64,000 bases of DNA, taken from NCBI GenBank assembly GCA_009781635.1, contig WQXU01000008.1, positions 1-64,000 on the forward strand, given 5' to 3'. The position numbers were made by a program, and so were the translations under genes. The stretch is from Treponema sp. Its GTDB lineage: Bacteria > Spirochaetota > Spirochaetia > Treponematales > Breznakiellaceae. The notes under the pieces are model-generated. The model did not search any database. It was not told the DNA's origin and saw only the letters and a program-made list of their open reading frames with translations. Shown here piece by piece: positions 52,675 to 61,580 of this stretch. The stretch's first letter is position 1, and each line of letters opens with the position of its first letter.

Positions 52675-53762
52675 AATTTTTCAAGTTCCTCTTCAAATGC
52701 CATGTCAGCCTGACTGGATGTAATTGTTCTTACTATATTGCCAAGCCTGAAAATCAACACCTTATCTCCTGCACCTGTAATTCCAAGATCGGCATGTTTT
52801 GCTTCTACAGGACCGTTAACCTCGCATCCCATAATTGCCACTGTTATATCTTTTTTAAGGGCGTATAACCTTGGCATCCAGCGGCTTGTAAAACCGTGTG
52901 TGTCAAAACCATGCCTGCCGCAGCGGGGGCATGAAATAATATTAACCCCCCGGCAGCTTAGCCTTGCATTTTCCGGCGCAATACGGGCTGCAGCCGCAAC
53001 AATTTCCCTTCCTGCAATAATCTCATTCTCCATGGTATCCGAAAGCGAAATCCTTACAGTATCGCCTATACCCTCTTTAAAGAGCATCAGAAGAGCCGCC
53101 ATATTTCTTGCTACCCCGGCTGCCAGCGGACCTGCTTCAGTGACCCCCACATGGAGGGGTGCATCAGTTCTTGCGCTTAGAATTTTGTTCGCATTTATAG
53201 TATCGGCAATTGTGCTGGCTTTCATTGATACCAGATAGTTTGTAAAGCCGAATTCTTCAAATACGGCTATTTCCCGTTCGGCAGCCTGTACCAGCGCTTC
53301 TGTAACAGAGCCCTTGCGAAGATCATCAGGCAGGCTTCCTGCATTTACTCCTATGCGGATTGGTATATTTCCTTTGGCAGCTTTTTCAAGCACAAGATGC
53401 ACCTTGTCCCTGCTGCCGATATTGCCGGGGTTAATGCGAATCTTGGCTGCCGGGAAATCCATGCAGCGAAGCGCAATTTTATAGTCAAAATGAATATCCG
53501 CAGCAAGAGGCATAGTAACCATTTCACAAAGACGTCCAAAAACTTCAGCGGATTTAATATCGGGAACCGCAAAACGCAGAAGACCGCAGCCCAGGGATTG
53601 CAGCATGTTTATATGCTCTCTGGCGCTGTCCAAATCTTCCAATGACAGTCTTTCCTTCCACATTGTCTGGATAACAACAGGGTTTGTACCTCCAATGAAA
53701 ACAGGGAGAATATGGGAAAACCCTCCTATTTTTACAACTTTAGTAATTCTTTCTTGTTTCAT
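52671..53762 (-). CDS. ispG: 4-hydroxy-3-methylbut-2-en-1-yl diphosphate synthase
   Basis: GGTNPVVIQTMW, MPLAADIHFDYKIAL, IRINPGNIG, ISCPRCGRHGFD, VAIMGCEVNGPVEAKHADLGITG. Confidence 0.96.
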   Translation of the reverse strand: MKQERITKVVKIGGFSHILPVFIGGTNPVVIQTMWKERLSLEDLDSAREHINMLQSLGCGLLRFAVPDIKSAEVFGRLCEMVTMPLAADIHFDYKIALRCMDFPAAKIRINPGNIGSRDKVHLVLEKAAKGNIPIRIGVNAGSLPDDLRKGSVTEALVQAAEREIAVFEEFGFTNYLVSMKASTIADTINANKILSARTDAPLHVGVTEAGPLAAGVARNMAALLMLFKEGIGDTVRISLSDTMENEIIAGREIVAAAARIAPENARLSCRGVNIISCPRCGRHGFDTHGFTSRWMPRLYALKKDITVAIMGCEVNGPVEAKHADLGITGAGDKVLIFRLGNIVRTITSSQADMAFEEELEKL

Positions 53763-53794
53763 TAAAAGTACCTATATTATAATATAGTAAAGAC

Positions 53795-54355
53795 ATGGAA
53801 TTCACCATAACTGCAAAGGAACAAAAAATTCTGCTTACCCAGGCGCGCGAATCTATCGCAGCCAGGCTGGAAGGCCGCAAGCCATCCTTCTGCAATGATA
53901 TAGATAAAGACTTAAATCTTTACACACCCTGCGGCGCATTTGTTTCGCTGCATTTACAAAACGGCAGTTTGCGCGGCTGTATTGGCAGGATGACTGCAAG
54001 CCTTCCGCTAATCGAGACTGTCAGATTGATGGCAAAAGAAGCGGCATTTAATGATCCGCGTTTTCCGCCGTTAAGACCGGATGAACTGGAAAAGTGCTGT
54101 ATCGAGATTTCCGCGCTCTCTCCCATGGAGCCCTGTCCTGATCCGCAAAAAATAAAGATAGGCGTTCATGGAATACTGTTAACAGGGCGGGGACGTTCAG
54201 GAGTACTTCTGCCTCAGGTTCCTGTTGAACAGGGCTGGAATCTTGATGAATACCTTGATTTTATTTGTGTTAAAGCGGGCTTGCCTCCCGGCTCCTGTCA
54301 GGCGCCTGATACTGAAGTTTATACTTTTACAGCTATTGTTTTTTCAGAGGAGTAA
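53795..54355 (+). CDS. AMMECR1 domain protein (AmmeMemoRadiSam system protein A)
   Basis: GAFVSLHLQNGSLRGCIGRM, AAFNDPRFPPL, VEISALSPME-like, GRGRSGVLLPQVPVEQGWN. Confidence 0.93.
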   Translation: MEFTITAKEQKILLTQARESIAARLEGRKPSFCNDIDKDLNLYTPCGAFVSLHLQNGSLRGCIGRMTASLPLIETVRLMAKEAAFNDPRFPPLRPDELEKCCIEISALSPMEPCPDPQKIKIGVHGILLTGRGRSGVLLPQVPVEQGWNLDEYLDFICVKAGLPPGSCQAPDTEVYTFTAIVFSEE

Positions 54356-54363
54356 GGCAGAAT

Positions 54364-55998
54364 ATGCACCAGCATCTCTCACAATTTTTTACAAAGGATG
54401 TCGCAGAAAGGGGAGGTTTTACAACTGCAGAATTGAACCTGGATCCGCAGGTTACAGGACTTGAGTATGATTCGCGCAAGGTAGAAAAGGGTTATCTTTT
54501 TTTTGCATTGCCTGGTTTGCATACAGACGGAAGCCTTTATATAAAAGATGCAATTAAAAACGGAGCCGCAGTAATAGTGCACGAAAATGAGATCGCGGAT
54601 AAAGATTCCAATATTGTATATCTGAAAACAAAAAATGCCCGCTTTGCAATGTCTCCCGTTTCCGCAGCTTATTATAATTATCCTTCGCGCGATTTACTTA
54701 TAACAGGCATCACCGGAACGGAAGGAAAAAGCACAACTACATATCTTGTCTGGCAGCTGCTGGGATTACTTGGGAAAAAGGCGGGGTTTATCTCAACCGT
54801 TCAGCACTGTCTTGGCGGCGATGTATTATGGAACAGCGAGCATCAAACTACGCCGGAAGCCCCTGTTGTCCAGCGCCTTTTAAGGGAAATGGCAGATAAG
54901 GGTTGTGAATATGCGGTGCTGGAATCCAGCTCTCACGGTCTTTCGCCGAGAACAAACCGACTTGGCGATGTTGAGTTCTGTTCGGGAGTACTTACAAATC
55001 TTACGCATGATCATCTTGAGTTTCACGGGACATGGGAACAGTACAGGGATGACAAGGCAAATCTTTTCCGCGCGCTTAACCGCTGGACACTTGACTTGCC
55101 GGGACTGCAGGAAAACAAAGAATCTTTTTCAGCGCGCTCTTTATTTTTTGGGCCCTTTGGCGTTGTCAATGCTGATGATAAAAGCTCCACATTCTTTATA
55201 AATGCGACGCAGCACAAGGTATTCACTTTCAGCCCCGGCGGAAGATACGGCGACATTATTCTTGAAGCGATTAAAAGCAATGCCGGCGGAAACTGGTATT
55301 CCGTTTTTATTCCGGCTTTAAAAGAGCATATTAACATAAGAGACAATCTTCCCGGAGCCTATAATTCAGCTAACGTTTTGGCTGCCATTCTTGTTATATC
55401 AGGCTTGTTAAAGCTTCCCTTGCGTGATATAACGCCTTTTGTAAAATATTTAAAACCTGTAAAAGGCAGAATGACAAATATCAGCAAGGGGCAGCCGTAT
55501 GAAGTCGTTGTGGATTTTGCCCACACTCCTTCTTCATACCAGACAATTTTTCCTCCGCTTCGCGCAAGACTGAATAAAACAGGCGGCAGGATTATCAGCC
55601 TCTTTGGTTCCGCCGGGGAGCGTGATATATTAAAACGCGCGGAACAGGGGCAGATTGCAGCTCTCTACTCCGATATAATAATCATTACAGATGAAGATCC
55701 TCGCAGTGAAAACCCTATGAGCATTCTGGAAGAAATTGCAAAGGGAGTAACTTCCCAGAATAAAAATATTTTTAAACGCAGCTCTTCTTTGCAGAACAGC
55801 GATAATGAAAATCTTTTTCTTATACCAGACAGGCCTTTGGCAATCCGCAAGGCACTTTCTCTGGCGCGTAAAAATGATCTTGTCTTAATGCTTGGCAAGG
55901 GTCATGAAAACTCTATAATATATTCAAATCATGTAATGCCCTATGATGAAATTACCGAGGCGGAAAAAGCACTGGATGAACTTGGTTTTAACCTTTAA
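54364..55998 (+). CDS. murE: UDP-N-acetylmuramoyl-tripeptide synthetase (MurE)
   Basis: GLEYDSRKVEKGYLFFALPG, GITGTEGKSTTTYLVWQLL, VVDFAHTPSSYQTIF, ITDEDPRSENP, LGKGHENS. Confidence 0.93.
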   Translation: MHQHLSQFFTKDVAERGGFTTAELNLDPQVTGLEYDSRKVEKGYLFFALPGLHTDGSLYIKDAIKNGAAVIVHENEIADKDSNIVYLKTKNARFAMSPVSAAYYNYPSRDLLITGITGTEGKSTTTYLVWQLLGLLGKKAGFISTVQHCLGGDVLWNSEHQTTPEAPVVQRLLREMADKGCEYAVLESSSHGLSPRTNRLGDVEFCSGVLTNLTHDHLEFHGTWEQYRDDKANLFRALNRWTLDLPGLQENKESFSARSLFFGPFGVVNADDKSSTFFINATQHKVFTFSPGGRYGDIILEAIKSNAGGNWYSVFIPALKEHINIRDNLPGAYNSANVLAAILVISGLLKLPLRDITPFVKYLKPVKGRMTNISKGQPYEVVVDFAHTPSSYQTIFPPLRARLNKTGGRIISLFGSAGERDILKRAEQGQIAALYSDIIIITDEDPRSENPMSILEEIAKGVTSQNKNIFKRSSSLQNSDNENLFLIPDRPLAIRKALSLARKNDLVLMLGKGHENSIIYSNHVMPYDEITEAEKALDELGFNL

Positions 55999-56011
55999 CA
56001 GGATATAAAAA

Positions 56012-56887
56012 ATGAAAGTAATAAGAGCAGATGTTCTGGGGTTTTGCATGGGTGTGCAAAGAGCCGTAAACCTTGCATCCGCCGAAGCAAAAAAGGGATT
56101 TAACGTATACACTCTTGGCCCCATGATTCATAATCCAAGAGTATTGGCAGACCTTAAATCCCTTGGCGTAAATTCAATAGATAGGCCTGAAGAACTGCTC
56201 CGCGGAGAAAACTGTACAGTGATTATACGCGCCCACGGGATTGAACCGGGTGTTGAAAGCGATTTACACGCATTGGGCATACGCATTGCTGACGCTACCT
56301 GCCCGAATGTTAAAGCCAACCAGCTAAAAGCTGAAGAGCTAACGCGCGCAGGATACTATCTTTTCCTTGCAGGAGAATCAAAACATGCGGAAATTAAAGG
56401 CATCATGGGTTATGCGAATACTTCTTTCTGCGCGGTAGTGGGAAATGCCCGGGAAGCCGGAAAAGCTGCGAAAAAACTTTATAATATAAATAACAACGCA
56501 AAAACCGCGCTGTTAGGTCAAACTACAATTTCAGAAGATGAATATACGGCAATAAGTGAATCAATAAGATTGTTTTTTCCAAACCTGGAAATAATACAGA
56601 CCATCTGTTCAGCTACCAGGGAAAGGCAAATTGCTCTGCGGCAGCTTTTGGATCAGGCGGAAGCTGTTATAATTGCCGGCGGCAGAGACTCCGCAAATAC
56701 AAACCGCCTGCTTGCAATCGCTCAAAAAAGCAATAAACCCTGTGTTCTTGCAGAAGACATAAATGAAATACCGCCTGCATTTTTTAATTACAGCACCATA
56801 GGTCTATGCGCGGGAGCCTCTACGCCGGACTGTGTCATTGACGAAATAGAAAGAGAATTGATTAACAACTCAAAAAAAAGGACATGA
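56012..56887 (+). CDS. ispH: 4-hydroxy-3-methylbut-2-enyl diphosphate reductase
   Basis: GFCMGVQRAVNLA, YTLGPMIHNPRV, IRAHGIEPG, DATCPNVK, TTIS, GGRDSANTNRL, GASTPDCVI. Confidence 0.95.
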   Translation: MKVIRADVLGFCMGVQRAVNLASAEAKKGFNVYTLGPMIHNPRVLADLKSLGVNSIDRPEELLRGENCTVIIRAHGIEPGVESDLHALGIRIADATCPNVKANQLKAEELTRAGYYLFLAGESKHAEIKGIMGYANTSFCAVVGNAREAGKAAKKLYNINNNAKTALLGQTTISEDEYTAISESIRLFFPNLEIIQTICSATRERQIALRQLLDQAEAVIIAGGRDSANTNRLLAIAQKSNKPCVLAEDINEIPPAFFNYSTIGLCAGASTPDCVIDEIERELINNSKKRT

Positions 56888-56904
56888 AGCGCAACTCCAT
56901 GTCC
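56880..56904. terminator. bidirectional intrinsic terminator between convergent ispH and secF
   Basis: GGACATG-N11-CATGTCC flanked by A8 upstream and T8 downstream on + strand. Confidence 0.85.
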
Positions 56905-56916
56905 CTTGTATTTTTT

Positions 56917-58146
56917 TTAGGCCACAACCGGTTTCTTTTTCTTCTCCCGTTTGATTTTCTGATTTTCCCAGAATGATACAAAGCCGGAAACAATAAACAG
57001 CGTTGTATAAACGCCTGAAACCATACCAACCAGAAGGGCAAGAGCAAAGTCTTTCATTGAACCTGTTGTAAAAATAAACAATGCCAAAACTGCCAGCATG
57101 GTAGAAGCTGTTGTAATAATTGTACGCCCGAGGATACCTGTAAGCGAGATGTCAATTATATCCTTGAATGAACTGTCAGGATTTAAACGCAGGTTTTCCC
57201 TTACACGGTCAAAGAAAATGATTGTATTGTTGGTTGAATAACCAAGAATGGTAAGAAGGGCTGCGATACTAAGCGTTGTAAACTCCATCCTTGTCCAGAC
57301 CATAAAGGCTATCATTACTAAACCGTCATATATAATTGCAACTACAGCTCCAACGGCGTATTGCATTTTAAAACGGATAGTACAGTAAATTAAAATTATC
57401 AGCAATGTAAGAAAAATAAGAATGCCTGCCTGGTCTGTCAAATCCTTTGAAAAGCGCGAGCCTACATAATCAAAGCGAAGAACCGCAATACTGCCCCTGT
57501 CAAAGGATCTTTCCAGTGTCTGTATTACCTGCATTCTGACCAATTGATTATTTATGTCAGTTTCTTCTTCTCTGTCTTCAACCCTGATAATAAAATTACG
57601 GCCTTCTGGCGTTCTTAAATTCTGTACAGAAACACCGCCCAGAGAAAAACCTGCCATTGCATTGCGTATATCGGAAATATCTACCGGATTATTCTGCGGC
57701 ACATGATGAACAACAAACAGTTTATCGCTGCCAAGCTCTGAATCATTTCCCATGGAACTGAACTGCAGCCACCTTGTATCGATGTTTTCGCTTGCCGATA
57801 CGGTAATTTCAAGACCTTCCAGCTGCTGCATGGCGCGTACAAGAGAGCCAATCGTTGTATATTCGCTGAACGGGAACAAGTGCGTTCTTCCTTCAATGCC
57901 CGAACCGGAAACGACAATTTCAACCCTGTTACTGAAAGGATAAATAACTGCGTTTGAAGCGCCGTGCCAGCGCAGGTTAAACGCGACAGGAGCAATCTGC
58001 ACTTCCATAATATGGCCGGCCTGGAAATCTACGCCAAGAGCAAATCCATTATTGATGATATAACCGGAAACGCTGAAGGCAACAAGTATACATGAAATTA
58101 TTGCAGCTAAAATAAAATATTTTGAAAAACGAATAATTTTTTTCAT
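56917..58146 (-). CDS. secF: protein translocase subunit SecF
   Basis: GVDFQAGHIMEVQI, GYSTNNTIIFFDRVRENL, FATGSMKDFALALLVGMVSGVYTT-like C-terminus. Confidence 0.95.
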   Translation of the reverse strand: MKKIIRFSKYFILAAIISCILVAFSVSGYIINNGFALGVDFQAGHIMEVQIAPVAFNLRWHGASNAVIYPFSNRVEIVVSGSGIEGRTHLFPFSEYTTIGSLVRAMQQLEGLEITVSASENIDTRWLQFSSMGNDSELGSDKLFVVHHVPQNNPVDISDIRNAMAGFSLGGVSVQNLRTPEGRNFIIRVEDREEETDINNQLVRMQVIQTLERSFDRGSIAVLRFDYVGSRFSKDLTDQAGILIFLTLLIILIYCTIRFKMQYAVGAVVAIIYDGLVMIAFMVWTRMEFTTLSIAALLTILGYSTNNTIIFFDRVRENLRLNPDSSFKDIIDISLTGILGRTIITTASTMLAVLALFIFTTGSMKDFALALLVGMVSGVYTTLFIVSGFVSFWENQKIKREKKKKPVVA

Positions 58147-59960
58147 AAACTGACCGCCTTTGACTGACGAACATTACTGTCCTGTATGCGGGTTGTCCAG
58201 CTTACGGAAAGATTCTTGCTGCGCATGACATCCGTACTGAAATCAAAGATTAACCGGGAAACAAAGAGGGCTGTAAATACCGATGAGAATACACCGATTG
58301 AAAGACTGACTGCAAACCCTCTGATTGGCCCTGAGCCAAGCTGCGAAAGAAACAGTGCAGCAATAAAGGTTGTAATATTGGAGTCCATAATAGCCCAGAA
58401 TGCCTTACCGAAACCTGCTTCTATAACTGCCTTTCTTGATTTTCCAAGGCGCATCTCTTCTTTCATGCGTTCAAAAATAATAACGTTAGCATCCGTTGCC
58501 ATACCGATTGTCAGGATGAAACCTGCAATTGCAGGAAGTGTTAATGTAAAATTAAGCGCGGACAGAACACTGAACATTATATAAAAGTTCAATAGCTGGG
58601 CAACTACAGCGTTTATACCAGCCGATTTATAATACACAAGCATGAAAAGCAAAACCATCGCAACGCCGCCTAAAAGGGCGTAAAGTCCCTGGCGGATGGT
58701 GTCTTCTCCAAGAGAAGCTCCTATACTCTGCTGACTTGCAACAACAAGTTCCACAGGCAGAGCCGCAGTTCTTAAAACAAGAGCAAGATTCTCGGCTTCT
58801 TCCTGACTAAATCCTGTGATTGTACCTCTTTCACGGATACCGGTTGAAATCCTTGGATTAGATTTGACTTTGTCGTCCAGCACTATGGCAAGAGGCCTGT
58901 CGACATTTGCCGATGTAAGCCTGTAAAAAATTTCTCCGCCTTCAGAGCTTAATCTGAATGCAACTTCCGGCTGGCCGCTCATATGGTTACGCTCAACAAC
59001 GGCATCTTCTATATAAGTACCGTCAAGGCCTACTTCCCTTCTTACAACAATGAATCTAAGAAGGTCGTTTAAATCTCTTTCCTGAACATCAAGTCCATAT
59101 CTGTCTTTTCCGAATATACCAAGAACCTTAACATCAGTTTCCGGAGGAAGAGGAACAGATGAATAATCGATTGGATTTCTGTTCGCATCAAATATTCTTC
59201 CTTCTTCATCAACAGTTATTCTTCTGTTTGTCATGTAAAAACGGTTAAAAGCATCTGTCGCTTCCAGATCCTGTAAATGGAAGGCAAGGCTTCCCTTCCC
59301 CATGATAATGTCATTGATCCTCTCAGGATCTGCAGTACCGGGGATTTCAACATAGATCTGATCCGCCCCCTGGCGCCTGATAACAGGTTCTGTCAAGCCA
59401 AAACGGTCTATACGGCTGTTTAAAACTTCCAAAGCGCGGTTCATTGCATCTGCGCGTTCATCGTCAGTCAGGGAACGGTTAAACCGCTCTTCTATGGAGC
59501 CGTGATTTGCCTGCAATACGATACTAAGGCCTCCGGAAAGATCCAGGCCAAGTTTTACAGCGCTTCTTTGCATGTTCTTTAAGGAAAAAATATCATCTGC
59601 GTACTGCTGTTCTATCGCGTTGCGGGCTTCCATTCTTGAGTCAAATGCTTCAAGTACAGCCCTTGCAGCCCATTGTTCGGGAACAGGCATTTTTAAATCC
59701 CTGTACTTTTTTCTTGCAATGGGAATCATAAATTCCAAATCTTCAGGAACAGCATCTCCTGCAACTGCAGCATCCCATATACGCTGTATATCAAGCTCGG
59801 CGGTATATCTGGCATTTTCGCTAATCTGCTGCCTTGTTACAAGAGCTAACTCCTGCCTTTCTTTTGGAATGAAATAATACCATCGGACTGTGGGCCACAG
59901 AAAAAGCGAACAAACCCCCAGTACTATCAGTAAAATAACCAGTCTGTAGCGTTTACTCAT
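58143..59960 (-). CDS. secD: protein translocase subunit SecD
   Basis: LGLDLSGGLSIVLQ, SRIDRFGLTEPVIRRQGADQIYVEIPG, GMATDANVIIFERMKEE. Confidence 0.97.
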   Translation of the reverse strand: MSKRYRLVILLIVLGVCSLFLWPTVRWYYFIPKERQELALVTRQQISENARYTAELDIQRIWDAAVAGDAVPEDLEFMIPIARKKYRDLKMPVPEQWAARAVLEAFDSRMEARNAIEQQYADDIFSLKNMQRSAVKLGLDLSGGLSIVLQANHGSIEERFNRSLTDDERADAMNRALEVLNSRIDRFGLTEPVIRRQGADQIYVEIPGTADPERINDIIMGKGSLAFHLQDLEATDAFNRFYMTNRRITVDEEGRIFDANRNPIDYSSVPLPPETDVKVLGIFGKDRYGLDVQERDLNDLLRFIVVRREVGLDGTYIEDAVVERNHMSGQPEVAFRLSSEGGEIFYRLTSANVDRPLAIVLDDKVKSNPRISTGIRERGTITGFSQEEAENLALVLRTAALPVELVVASQQSIGASLGEDTIRQGLYALLGGVAMVLLFMLVYYKSAGINAVVAQLLNFYIMFSVLSALNFTLTLPAIAGFILTIGMATDANVIIFERMKEEMRLGKSRKAVIEAGFGKAFWAIMDSNITTFIAALFLSQLGSGPIRGFAVSLSIGVFSSVFTALFVSRLIFDFSTDVMRSKNLSVSWTTRIQDSNVRQSKAVSL

Positions 59961-59962
59961 AT

Positions 59963-60337
59963 CTATTCTCCAGAGGAGGATTCAGAAGTATCTTCCTTTT
60001 CTTCTTTTGACGGGGCTATAACACTGGAAATTGCGCTTCTTAGGAACTCCAGTTTGACATTATCATCAGCTTTAACGATCACGGTTGTTTCTTTAATACT
60101 TTGAATTGTTCCGTAAAGCCCGCCTATGGTAACTATCCTGTCGCCTTTTTTAAGGGCAGCAATCATTTTTTCGGTTTCTTTGCGTTTTTTGCTTTGCGGC
60201 CTTATTATCAGCAGGTAAAAAATGAGAATTACCGCAACAAAGGGGATAAAAGCAGTCCAGGCATCCGCAGGATTGCCTTCAGCGCCGGCCGGCCCTGCCA
60301 TCAGCAATGGAAGAATAAATGTATCCATTAAGAACAT
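59963..60337 (-). CDS. yajC: preprotein translocase subunit YajC
   Basis: FYLLIIRPQSKKRKETEKMIAALKKGDRIVTIGGLYGTI. Confidence 0.96.
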   Translation of the reverse strand: MFLMDTFILPLLMAGPAGAEGNPADAWTAFIPFVAVILIFYLLIIRPQSKKRKETEKMIAALKKGDRIVTIGGLYGTIQSIKETTVIVKADDNVKLEFLRSAISSVIAPSKEEKEDTSESSSGE

Positions 60338-60395
60338 CCTTAATTATTGAATTTATCAGCACTTTAGCATAAAAAGCGCAATGTATTCAAGAGGG

Positions 60396-61580
60396 TTAAA
60401 ATTGCCAAACGATGGCAAGCCGCGGTTTTATAAGGCCAAAGGCCCTGTCAGACATGTAATGGGAATAATCTGTACCGGCTTCAATGAAGAAAATATCGTG
60501 AGTCAGGAATAAAAAGGATGCACCTAAATTAAAATGAGTTACAAGTTCACTACCTGCATAACTACCATAGCCGCTTAACAAGGATATGCCTAATCCAAAA
60601 CGGAAAGTGAATGCATTGCGTCTCTGATTAAATCTTCTTTGCAAGGCAATATTAAGATCAAAATCGGCAAACACAACTCCGTTGTAGAATCTGAATGTTG
60701 AAAAATCGTAAACAATATCTGCTAAATTCAATTTAAATGAAGAAGCATGGCTTATCCAATATACAGAAACTCCAAGTTCAAGCCCTCCGTTAAAATCTCC
60801 CCGTTTGGATGAAATTGCTTCAAAATTGAAAGCTGCGCCTGTTAAAAATAAATTAACACCGAAAATATCAGCCAAATCCCCATAAACCGGAATTGCCGGA
60901 ACCCATGCTATCTTGGTAAAATAATCCAGAGGTTTCTTGTAATCTATGACAAATCCGCTTAGAACATCAACAAATACTTCTTGGTTCTCTATGCGTATAT
61001 TGTAAACGCCTTCAATTAATTTTTCATCATCAAAGAAAAGTTCCGCTCTTTGATTATTTATAATTCTTGTTTCAACAGGATATAAACGGCCAAGTTCATT
61101 TTCAAGGTAGAATACAGACTCTTCCAGAAAGTTGACGCCGCTTATGTGCAGCACCCTTTCCAGTTTTTGATCCAGATAAAAAACAGCGGGAAGGAACCTT
61201 TCAATTGCCGGAATAAATGCTGCAATTACATCAAACTGATTCCAGGCCGATGCTTCTGCGCGCTGACCAAATAAATCAAAAGGCGTTACGCGATACCGGT
61301 ATCTGCCCGGAGGCAGGGATACTTCAAGAAAATGCCCCTCTGTTACTTCAGTTGCATAGTCACGATAAGCGTTTTCAAAAACCTGAATGACAACTTCATA
61401 ATTAAGGGCGTACATTTCCCTATTCCAGACTAAACGCTGCCGGATATGCTCGTTACTGTCAACAAAATACCCAGGCATTACAGTTTCATCTTCCTGTGCG
61501 CATAACACGGAAGCGGCAGTAAAAAAAACAAAGGCAGCAAGAAGCCTTGCGCAGACAGGGAAGCGTTTAGTGAATTCCAT
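60396..61580 (-). CDS. hypothetical outer-membrane/periplasmic protein
   Basis: Signal peptide; repeated hydrophobic beta-like segments and C-terminal aromatic residue (IVWQF). Confidence 0.7.
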   Translation of the reverse strand: MEFTKRFPVCARLLAAFVFFTAASVLCAQEDETVMPGYFVDSNEHIRQRLVWNREMYALNYEVVIQVFENAYRDYATEVTEGHFLEVSLPPGRYRYRVTPFDLFGQRAEASAWNQFDVIAAFIPAIERFLPAVFYLDQKLERVLHISGVNFLEESVFYLENELGRLYPVETRIINNQRAELFFDDEKLIEGVYNIRIENQEVFVDVLSGFVIDYKKPLDYFTKIAWVPAIPVYGDLADIFGVNLFLTGAAFNFEAISSKRGDFNGGLELGVSVYWISHASSFKLNLADIVYDFSTFRFYNGVVFADFDLNIALQRRFNQRRNAFTFRFGLGISLLSGYGSYAGSELVTHFNLGASFLFLTHDIFFIEAGTDYSHYMSDRAFGLIKPRLAIVWQF

